Below, one piece after another: positions 1-5,192 of a stretch of DNA of 7,144 nucleotides. The translations under genes and the position numbers were made by a program. The notes beneath the pieces were generated by a model. It did no database searches and was not told where the DNA came from. It was given only the letters and a program-made list of their open reading frames with translations. The stretch spans positions 1-7,144 of the forward strand of contig FR901739.1 of NCBI GenBank assembly GCA_000437675.1. The letters run 5' to 3'. The stretch is from Prevotella sp. CAG:891. GTDB lineage: Bacteria; Bacteroidota; Bacteroidia; Bacteroidales; Bacteroidaceae. Position 1 is the stretch's first letter. Every line of letters starts with the position of its first letter.

Positions 1-57
1 TAATCTTTGTCCCGTTAATTTCCTTTTTGCCTCTGTATCCTCTGTCACCTGCCAACA
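1..57 (-). mobile_element. Internal fragment of an IS5/IS1182-like transposase gene
   Basis: The last 19 codons at the left edge read LAGDRGYRGKKEINGTKI. The DRGYRG motif is characteristic of the region around the second catalytic Asp of IS5/IS1182-type DDE transposases. The fragment is in frame with the kinase and shows no terminal inverted repeat at the junction, so it is an internal piece of the element, not the end expected from a simple insertion. Only about 19 residues are visible, so the exact IS family is uncertain. Confidence 0.6.
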
Positions 58-655
58 GTGTGGTTTTGTCTTTACCTACATTTTGGGTGATATATCTCAT
101 CAGGTCGCTCAGCGTGTCAACATATTTTTCGGCTTTTTCTGAATCAATGGTAATGAGTCCTTGCAGCACCGACAGGCTGTTGAACATGAAATGTGGACTT
201 AGCTGTTGTTGCAGCAGATTCAATCGTAATTTCAACTGTTCTTCTTTTACTGCAATCAATTTTTTGTGATACACTTTTTGAAAATTCAGAATCGAAAACA
301 TTGAGCAAATAAGGCAGATGATGTAAATGTCAATGATGCTCCACAATTTATCGTCGTTCGTATCTTGTATGTAAAGTAAGTTGTCAACTGCAAAAATCAT
401 CAGGATGTTACTCAACAATAGTCCGGCTACTTCCCAAACTGTTTGTGCGTAACGTCCGTTTCTGAATTTTGCAAAAAAACTGTTTATTCCAAACACTACG
501 CTGGTAAAAATCATGCACATGAGGGCATCCCATCCCGTTTCAGCCCAATTGATGCTGAACGTGGTGAATTGTAGTTCGATTACGAACCAAAGAACCTCGT
601 ATAAGGTGAACGATGCTGAAAAAATAAGCAACCAGCGTTTAAAGTTATTCATCAT
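2..655 (-). CDS. LytS/YehU-type membrane sensor histidine kinase, truncated and fused to a transposase-like tail
   Basis: 218 codons are open and run off the left edge. Four hydrophobic segments (about residues 8-28, 42-61, 73-95 and 104-124) suggest an integral-membrane sensor. A basic, Gln/Leu-rich helix (126-151) follows, then the His_kinase (PF06580) phospho-acceptor box SPHFMFNSLSVL with the likely phosphorylated His155. The next stretch, with EKAEKYVDTLSDLMRY (173-188), matches the conserved helix after the H-box. At about residue 200, where kinases of this family continue with an acidic motif and the N-box ATPase, the sequence becomes LAGDRGYRGKKEINGTKI, typical of an IS5/IS1182-like transposase. 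The ATPase domain is therefore missing here. ATG at 655 is chosen because a TAnnTTTG box lies 24 bases upstream; a second ATG follows at once. Such kinases usually pair with a LytTR response regulator, which is not in the window. Family assignment is firm; function of this copy is doubtful. Confidence 0.8.
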   Translation of the reverse strand, partial: MMNNFKRWLLIFSASFTLYEVLWFVIELQFTTFSINWAETGWDALMCMIFTSVVFGINSFFAKFRNGRYAQTVWEVAGLLLSNILMIFAVDNLLYIQDTNDDKLWSIIDIYIICLICSMFSILNFQKVYHKKLIAVKEEQLKLRLNLLQQQLSPHFMFNSLSVLQGLITIDSEKAEKYVDTLSDLMRYITQNVGKDKTTLLAGDRGYRGKKEINGTKI

Positions 656-678
656 GAGGCAGTTATTTATTGGGAATA

Positions 679-686
679 CAAAAGTA
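679..686 (-). promoter_or_regulatory. Bacteroidetes -7 box of the histidine kinase gene
   Basis: The minus strand reads TACTTTTG, a perfect TAnnTTTG. A TTGA that could serve as the -33 element begins 19 bases upstream of it. A start site about 7 bases downstream would leave a 5' leader of roughly 15 bases before the ATG at 655. Confidence 0.6.
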
Positions 687-786
687 CGCTATTTTTCACA
701 ATCAATTCAATACATGCGATATTTTCTCTACTCGTCTTTGTCATACGATGCTTTCATAGATTATTTGCGAGGTTCGTTGTAGCACA

Positions 787-983
787 TAGAAGTCGTCTAA
801 ACTATTCTGACGAAGATTTGATTTGGAGATTTATCTCTTCTAAATTCAATCTTCACCTTTCTTTTTGGCCGTTTTTTGACCTTTCATCAGTCGTGTAGCT
901 CGCTACACTCCTTATTCAAGGCCCAAAAACGCCTCAAAAATTAAGGCAAATCTTGAATTTCATAAAAGTTCAGACGACTTCAT
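787..983. repeat. Palindromic MITE-like element, about 195 bp
   Basis: Near-terminal inverted repeats GAAGTCGTCTAAAC (789-802) and, read on the other strand, GAAGTCGTCTGAAC (981-968) match at 13 of 14 bases. Inside, CTTTTTGGCCGTTTTTTGAC (861-880) pairs imperfectly with GGCCCAAAAACGCCTCAAAAA (920-940). The centre is a perfect hairpin, GTGTAGC-TC-GCTACAC (893-908). Transcripts of either strand could fold into one long imperfect hairpin. There is no credible ORF, and I see no clear target-site duplication. The layout fits a non-autonomous miniature element or a dispersed genomic palindrome. The left arm is about 20 bases longer than the right. Confidence 0.65.
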
Positions 984-1017
984 AAAAAAGTTGTGTCGTA
1001 AAATCATCACGACACAA
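984..1017 (-). terminator. Rho-independent terminator of the lipoprotein operon
   Basis: On the minus strand a perfect 9-bp stem, TTGTGTCGT / ACGACACAA (1017-1009 with 999-991), encloses a 9-base loop. It is followed by C and six T residues (989-984). It lies 25 bases after the stop codon of the second lipoprotein gene, which is the expected position. Confidence 0.85.
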
Positions 1018-1041
1018 TCTTGAACTTTTTTCTGAGAATAT

Positions 1042-1392
1042 TTAATCCCCTTTTAGTCGATAGCTAAATCTAATTGATTTGTTTGCCCTACCGGCACGCA
1101 CTAATTTTCCATTTACATACAGTTTTGCTGTAATGAGTTCATAAGGGTCGCTACATGAAACTTCAAGAAAAGCAAAAAGATTCTTAGTCCTACATCTGTT
1201 CGAAAATTTAGATCTGATGTATATGGGTTCTTCAAGTCCTGTAGCGTCTATATGAAGGATGGTATTTGGTGATTGTGAAGTTATCTCATAGAATACTGTA
1301 TTCTGGATTTCTTCAAAGGGAATTTCTTTGTCACACCCTTAAAAAATCAAGGAAGCAATCAAGCAGCATAAAGTAATAAAATATCTCTTCAT
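1042..1392 (-). pseudogene. Small lipoprotein gene with a TAA codon just before the lipobox cysteine
   Basis: An ATG at 1392 opens MKRYFITLCCLIASLIF, a textbook signal peptide with basic start and hydrophobic core. It is interrupted by TAA (1341-1339) and continues in the same frame with GCDKEIPFEEIQ for 98 more codons to the TAA at 1042. Replacing the TAA with one sense codon restores a 116-residue lipoprotein with lipidated Cys20. The remainder is beta-rich in appearance and ends YVNGKLVRAGRANKSIRFSY followed by a short basic tail; I do not recognise the family. It begins 9 bases after the stop of the upstream lipoprotein gene, so the two form an operon ending at the terminator at 984-1017. 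The long intact frame after the stop suggests a very recent mutation, a sequencing error or readthrough. Confidence 0.8.
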
Positions 1393-1401
1393 GATTGAAT
1401 T

Positions 1402-1851
1402 TTATTTTGCAGTTAAACCAAAGTTGACGTATCCGGTGTTATAGGTTTTTACCACATAATTTCCATTGCGCTTTTCCATTATGAGTGGGTCATAGAAGTA
1501 TATTTTGGCCATGCCCAAACTATCGTCTTTACTACTGATTTTTGTTGATAATTCTATCGTTTCATGCGTAGTTGTGGAACTTTCTTTGTTTGTTCCCAAG
1601 TTCGACTCAGTCCCCGTCTTGATTTCTCCAATACTTATTCCTAACTTATACTTTGTATCACCCGAAATTTTTGGCAAACCTACGTTGGCGGATTTCAGAT
1701 TTTGAAATAGAGGTGAAGCAGTCCGCTTAGCTAAATAACCAGTGTGAACTCCTTTTGTGAAGGCATCGGCATTGTTTGTGCATGAAGTAAGACTCCATGC
1801 TGCGCTTGCAATAAGCGTTGTAGAGATTGTTTGTTGTGAAGGAATGTTCAT
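1402..1851 (-). CDS. Putative small lipoprotein of unknown function
   Basis: 149 residues. The N-terminus has a hydrophobic stretch (about 9-21) ending in a lipobox, LTSC, with lipidation expected on Cys24; Asn residues follow it, so surface or outer-membrane placement is plausible. The rest is Thr/Ser/Lys-rich, without a motif I recognise, and ends YNTGYVNFGLTAK. I chose ATG at 1851 because the only in-frame start-like codon further upstream (TTG, 1878-1876) forms part of the -7 promoter box. The odd point is that this start gives no basic residue before the hydrophobic core, whereas upstream codons would add several Lys and Arg residues. A non-ATG start inside the leader is therefore possible. 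It is the first gene of a two-gene operon with the interrupted lipoprotein gene 9 bases downstream. Confidence 0.7.
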   Translation of the reverse strand: MNIPSQQTISTTLIASAAWSLTSCTNNADAFTKGVHTGYLAKRTASPLFQNLKSANVGLPKISGDTKYKLGISIGEIKTGTESNLGTNKESSTTTHETIELSTKISSKDDSLGMAKIYFYDPLIMEKRNGNYVVKTYNTGYVNFGLTAK

Positions 1852-1875
1852 TTTGTTTTTTGTTTTAATTCGGTG

Positions 1876-1883
1876 CAAAAGTA
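1876..1883 (-). promoter_or_regulatory. Bacteroidetes -7 box of the lipoprotein operon
   Basis: The minus strand reads TACTTTTG, identical to the box before the kinase gene. A TTGC about 20 bases upstream may be the -33 element. Transcription would begin near 1869, leaving a leader of about 18 bases before the ATG at 1851. Two 21-bp-spaced direct repeats lie directly upstream. Confidence 0.65.
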
Positions 1884-1912
1884 CAGATGAGGTTTATTTC
1901 ATGCAATAGCAA

Positions 1913-1951
1913 AACTACCGAAGCGGACAAATTAACTACTGAAGCAGACAA
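1913..1951. promoter_or_regulatory. Pair of 18-bp direct repeats with 21-bp period upstream of the lipoprotein promoter
   Basis: The plus strand carries AACTACCGAAGCGGACAA (1913-1930) and AACTACTGAAGCAGACAA (1934-1951), identical at 16 of 18 bases and offset by exactly 21 bp, two helical turns. Relative to the inferred start near 1869 they span about -44 to -82, a usual place for an activator. LytTR-type regulators bind direct repeats with this kind of spacing, and the nearby kinase belongs to the class that works with them. This link is inference; the pair could also be a short minisatellite. Confidence 0.45.
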
Positions 1952-2159
1952 CTTTTTGCTTCCGTCTATTCCTCATCGTATAATCTTCAAATTCTTTGGA
2001 TTGGGAATCATTTCGTCGCTTATTGCGCACAGGGAGGATTTAACAAATAAGTAAATAAACGCAAAGATGAAAAGATTGCCTTAATCATCATTTTAAGGCG
2101 GGATTAGCGTGTGCGGAACCAACTTTGGTGTTTTTCTGAACACGCTGATTATCAGTAAT
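1952..2159. other. Non-coding stretch with several small inverted repeats
   Basis: No credible gene. Visible structures are GCCTTAA / TTAAGGC (2078-2084 with 2093-2099, 8-base loop), AGCGTGT / ACACGCT (2106-2112 with 2140-2146) enclosing ACCAA-CT-TTGGT (2118-2129), and CTGAT-T-ATCAG (2145-2155). On the minus strand the part near 2125 would encode KLVP, like the adjacent tandem repeat, so it may belong to the same repeat family. I see no functional RNA consensus. Confidence 0.4.
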
Positions 2160-2275
2160 TCCGAGATTCTTGAAACTAGCTCGGAACTAATTCAAACTAG
2201 CTCGGAACTAATTTCAACAAGCGCGGAACTAATTTCAACAAGCTTGGAACTAATTTCGATAATCGCGGAATAAAT
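2160..2275. repeat. Tandem repeat, 21-bp unit, about 5.5 copies
   Basis: The unit is approximately CGGAACTAATTTCAACAAGC plus one base. Copies of CGGAAC (or TGGAAC) begin at 2182, 2203, 2224, 2245 and 2266, always 21 bp apart, with a degenerate copy from 2160. Read on the minus strand in one frame, each unit encodes a heptad LLKLVPS/R, but the frame is short, has no recognisable gene start or promoter and closes inside the array. I therefore treat the array as DNA and not protein. The centre copies are best conserved and the outer ones decay. Confidence 0.8.
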
Positions 2276-2456
2276 TTTTTATACCTCCCGACTGGCAGCT
2301 CAAATAGGCGAATAAGGGTGCAGAATAACAGATGCTGTGTTAGCATTATTTTGCCTTTTTCGATTTGCTGATTTAACATTTTATCGAGGAGGAATATTTC
2401 TTACAACGGGAGGCTATAGTCTATTTGCTTGCATTGATTCAGAATGGTATATAGCC
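2276..2456. other. Intergenic DNA without recognisable gene
   Basis: Short open frames exist on both strands but have no signal peptide, domain or promoter box. The only structure is a weak inverted repeat, CCTCCCG / CGGGAGG (2284-2290 with 2407-2413), separated by 116 bp. The terminator of the PCMD-like operon begins at the end of this stretch. Confidence 0.4.
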
Positions 2457-2501
2457 AAAAAAACAGGAAGCAATGATGCTTTATCGCGTCATTGCTTCCT
2501 G
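2457..2501 (-). terminator. Strong rho-independent terminator of the barrel/PCMD-like operon
   Basis: On the minus strand CAGGAAGCAATGACGC (2501-2486) pairs with GCATCATTGCTTCCTG (2479-2464): 16 bp with a single G-T wobble around a 6-base loop. Seven T residues follow directly (2463-2457). It begins 36 bases after the stop of the PCMD-like gene. Confidence 0.92.
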
Positions 2502-2536
2502 CAGAATGAAGGTAAATGGGGAATGTAAGTGTTTGT

Positions 2537-3487
2537 TTAGTAAGCCAAACGTACGTTGTCTACCCACAGCGTGTTGCCCACCGTACCGATGTAGGCACCG
2601 CCGTGGCTCGAATCGAACTGGAGTATCATGTGAGTAGGGATTTCGCCAGCCGAAGCCCAACCTACTTCCTTGACGGGAACCATTTTGCCTTTCGAGTTTT
2701 TGGCATACTTCGTCGCTCCGCCCGAGGTGAGTGCCCAAGCCGAGGAGTAGAAACTCTTGTGCGTGATGTCGCCATATTCAATGTTGAACGTGGCATTGTG
2801 TTTCCAATCGCAACTCTTGTTGAAGCGGTGAACCATGGTACCTACGCGCTTGGCATAGATGTTTCCTTGTGCATCTTCCCAACGCTTTTGCAGGTAAAGG
2901 ATGCAGTCGGCCATGTCCTGTCCGGGCACGGTTTTACCCTTGGTAATGCCGTTTTGGCGGATACGGTTGCCCGGTACAATGTGTGTCTTGTAGTCGAACA
3001 CCAGGGCTTTGGGGCGTCCGCTGAACTTTACGCCGGCATTGAGTTTGGCCATTGGGTTCTTGGTGTCGGTGATGGGCTGAATGGTGTTGCCCAAAAAGAT
3101 GGAGCCGGCAGCAAGCACTTTGATGTTGATGATGCCCAGCACTTTAGCTTCGACAATGTGCGTATAGAGTTTTACGCAGTTGCCGTGACCAGGGTGCGAG
3201 TCTTTGTAGACGCTGACGTTGGTTTTCGTAACGCCCGACACCCTGGCCCACACGTTCGACGAACCCCATGGTGCACCAATGTGCATGAGGTTGATTGTTT
3301 TTCCACCCAGCAGTCGGCTCTCCTTGATGGTTTGCGAGGTCCATGATTCAAAGTTACCCTTTTGGATGAATTGCATTTTGCCGTCGGTATCCTCTTCTTG
3401 CACCAAATCAGGAGCATAGGGGAGTGCTTGGGTTTGTCCTGCTCCGAAAAGCAGCAGGGCTCCTAAGATGAATTGCTTGATTTTCAT
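2537..3487 (-). CDS. Secreted PCMD-like protein (putative carbohydrate metabolism domain, PF13201-like)
   Basis: 316 residues. MKIKQFILGALLLFGAGQTQA is a signal peptide for signal peptidase I, with cleavage expected after Ala21; no lipobox Cys is present, although many PCMD proteins are lipoproteins. The mature part begins with a KGNFESW motif. It then shows the block pattern I associate with PCMD proteins: an AAGSIFLG stretch, FSGRPKALVFDYK, a D-x-A-x-x-x-YLQK segment, and a C-terminal SSHGGAYIGTVGNTLWVDNV ending in RLAY. The name of the domain is historical; no catalytic residue is established, and the fold is beta-sandwich-like. The gene follows the barrel gene by 62 bases with no -7 box between them, so it is probably the second gene of an operon. 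ATG at 3487 is fixed by the signal peptide. The family call is from remembered motif patterns. Confidence 0.72.
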   Translation of the reverse strand: MKIKQFILGALLLFGAGQTQALPYAPDLVQEEDTDGKMQFIQKGNFESWTSQTIKESRLLGGKTINLMHIGAPWGSSNVWARVSGVTKTNVSVYKDSHPGHGNCVKLYTHIVEAKVLGIINIKVLAAGSIFLGNTIQPITDTKNPMAKLNAGVKFSGRPKALVFDYKTHIVPGNRIRQNGITKGKTVPGQDMADCILYLQKRWEDAQGNIYAKRVGTMVHRFNKSCDWKHNATFNIEYGDITHKSFYSSAWALTSGGATKYAKNSKGKMVPVKEVGWASAGEIPTHMILQFDSSHGGAYIGTVGNTLWVDNVRLAY

Positions 3488-3549
3488 TGTTTGTCTATGA
3501 TGTTTTTTGTAGGTTGGTTGTAGTTTCGGTTTGATGCGTCGGTGCAGTG

Positions 3550-4788
3550 TCAGAAGGCTTCGTTGATGTTGAAAATAAAGCCGCCGCCGTCGGGGGTGAG
3601 TCCGTAGTCGATGCGCACGTTGATGCCTTTTTTGAATTCCCAGCGGTAGCCAAATCCGGCATTGTAAAGGTTTTTGCGCCAAGCCATGTTGTTGAAGTTG
3701 TCGAATGCATTGGCCATGCCCACCCAAAGGACAATGCCGTTGCGGCCCTTGATGTGCTGGCGCAGCTCAATTTGCCCCTCAATGAGGTTTTGGTCGCGGT
3801 AGCGTCCTTCGTAGTAGCCGCGCATGCGGTCGTTCGAACCCACAGCACTCATCACGGCCCAAGGTGTGTGTCCGTAGTTGAACTGCCCGTGAAGTTCGCC
3901 GGCCAATACAGCTCCCTTCCACAATTTGCCGTAGGTGGCAAAGGTGACTTCGGTGGTTGAGAAACCATAGTTTTTATTACCCAGGAATCGCGGCGAGAAG
4001 GTTTGGTCGAGTTGCAGGAACACGCCCTTTTTGGCATTGAGCATAAAGTCGCGCGAGTCGTAGGTGAATGAAATACCTGCGGTGTAAATGTTGAGTTTGC
4101 GCTTTTGTCCGTTCCACAGATGCTCAAAGGCCGGGTCGATGCTGCGAGCTTGGAAAAAGCGGTAGTTGACGAACGGACCGAGGTAGGTGTTGTGTGCCAG
4201 TTTGAACATAAAGCGTCCCATGGCATTGATGTTGTTCAGGCGATAGTCGGTTTCGTTGCTGTCGTTCTCGCCATTCGTAAAGCCAATGCCCCAGAACTGG
4301 GTGCTGAAAGTGGAGAGTTTAAGTTTGTAGTCGAAGCGGTATTTTTCTTTTGGAAAAAGGTGCGTGCCGCGTAGCCCCACCATGAAGTAGCCACCGGTGG
4401 TCATGTCGGTGTAGACCGAGGCGTTCGAGCGTGCCAATGTGCTGTCGGCAGCGTCGGTGGTGTAGGTGGCTGTGCCGATAATGCCGAGGCCGAGTCCGGT
4501 GGTCGATGAGTAGTGAGGGCCGGGCAGTACGCCAAAGTCTACCTTATTCTGTGGTTTAGGCTTGTTGGAGTCGCGAAAGTAGTCGATTACTTTTTTAATC
4601 AATCCTCGTTTCTTGGGCAGGCTGTCGGGAGTTGCCGGCGATTGTATCAGGCTGTCGGCTGTGGTTGGCAGGGAGGCAGTGAGATTGGCACCGTCGGTTT
4701 GCTGTGCAAAGAGTTGCGTAAAAACAAAACCGAAGATTATACATACCGAGGCTCGCTTCAGATGTGAGGTAGAAATGAGAAAGGTCAT
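3550..4788 (-). CDS. BamA/TamA-family outer-membrane beta-barrel without POTRA domains
   Basis: 412 residues. A signal peptide ends at LFA|QQ (about residue 28), followed by a flexible Ser/Thr/Pro linker to about residue 70 and a basic GLIKKVIDYF patch. From about residue 85 (VDFGVLPGPHYSSTTGLGLG) the sequence is Omp85 C-terminal barrel (bacterial surface antigen, PF01103). Diagnostic points are FWGIGF, TYDSRDFMLNAKKG, the loop-6 lid motif NDRMRGYYEGRYRD (about 320-332) and the terminal aromatic residue of the beta-signal (NINEAF). No POTRA repeats fit in the N-terminus, so it is not BamA itself; it resembles the short barrel-only Omp85 paralogues of Bacteroidetes, whose role is unsettled. 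ATG at 4788 is preferred over an upstream in-frame ATG at 4824 because it directly opens the signal peptide. The PCMD-like gene follows 62 bases downstream. Confidence 0.85.
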   Translation of the reverse strand: MTFLISTSHLKRASVCIIFGFVFTQLFAQQTDGANLTASLPTTADSLIQSPATPDSLPKKRGLIKKVIDYFRDSNKPKPQNKVDFGVLPGPHYSSTTGLGLGIIGTATYTTDAADSTLARSNASVYTDMTTGGYFMVGLRGTHLFPKEKYRFDYKLKLSTFSTQFWGIGFTNGENDSNETDYRLNNINAMGRFMFKLAHNTYLGPFVNYRFFQARSIDPAFEHLWNGQKRKLNIYTAGISFTYDSRDFMLNAKKGVFLQLDQTFSPRFLGNKNYGFSTTEVTFATYGKLWKGAVLAGELHGQFNYGHTPWAVMSAVGSNDRMRGYYEGRYRDQNLIEGQIELRQHIKGRNGIVLWVGMANAFDNFNNMAWRKNLYNAGFGYRWEFKKGINVRIDYGLTPDGGGFIFNINEAF

Positions 4789-4900
4789 ATGCTTAGGACA
4801 AAAAGTGTAGGTGGAACACCCCATGCCATAATCATGCAGATTGGCTATGCTGTGTGCCTTGCCGTTATAAAAATGGAGTGCTGTTTGCTCTTTTATGCTG

Positions 4901-4908
4901 CGAAGTTA
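4901..4908 (-). promoter_or_regulatory. Probable -7 box of the barrel/PCMD-like operon
   Basis: The minus strand reads TAACTTCG, one mismatch from TAnnTTTG, with a TTTTAG/TTTGG run 13-19 bases upstream. It is the best match between the barrel gene and the porin terminator and would give a leader of about 105 bases before the ATG at 4788. Confidence 0.4.
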
Positions 4909-5004
4909 GATGTTTCGTGCCAAACTAAAACGATAAAAAGGGTTGAAAATACATAATTACCGAATATTAGTGTAATAATGAGGAAAAACAGTGCTAAAAG
5001 AGCG

Positions 5005-5072
5005 AAAAACAGCTAAGAAATCGCGTCGGAGTTCAATGCGTAGAAGCGGACTTCAAGGTGATTTCTTAGCTG
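5005..5072 (-). terminator. Long hairpin with T-tract after the porin gene
   Basis: CAGCTAAGAAATC (5072-5060 on the minus strand) pairs perfectly, 13 bp, with GATTTCTTAGCTG (5022-5010), followed by five T residues (5009-5005). The 37-base loop is unusually large for a simple terminator and contains an imperfect direct repeat, CGGAGTTCAATG and CGGACTTCAAGG on the plus strand. It sits about 120 bases after the porin stop codon. Confidence 0.6.
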
Positions 5073-5192
5073 GATGTGTTAAGGCTTGTTTGTGGCATTT
5101 TGGGAGATTGGCGGCTTCAGCTGCTTCAGCCAAATGGTAGCTGTAGCTGCCGGAGCGAGCATTGGAACCACGCACAAAATGTCGGTGATTGC
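5073..5192 (-). other. 3' untranslated tail of the porin transcript
   Basis: 120 bases between the porin stop and the hairpin. They contain small GC-rich inverted repeats such as GGTAGCTGTAGCTGCC (5137-5152) and GGCTTCAGCTGCTTCAGCC. A 27-codon minus-strand frame begins with an ATG here, but it has no supporting feature. No known RNA motif is recognised. Confidence 0.3.

Noticed and set aside
787..1017. CRISPR array or riboswitch in the repeat-rich intergenic region
   Set aside because: There are no regularly spaced identical repeats with unique spacers and no known riboswitch core; the structures are a palindrome and a terminator.
2197..2379. Minus-strand 60-codon frame across the tandem repeat
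   Set aside because: Its C-terminal half is only the 21-bp array; no promoter, signal or domain, and it closes within the array.
2284..2413. CCTCCCG / CGGGAGG inverted repeat as ends of a small mobile element
   Set aside because: Only 7 bp, no duplication of target sequence and no internal structure; chance pairing is likely.
2516..3346. Long plus-strand open frame of 276 codons opposite the PCMD-like gene
   Set aside because: It lies wholly antisense to a gene with signal peptide, domain motifs, operon context and terminator; it has no promoter box or recognisable domain.
5073..5192. 27-codon minus-strand frame after the porin
   Set aside because: Too short and without signal, domain or initiation features; more likely untranslated tail.
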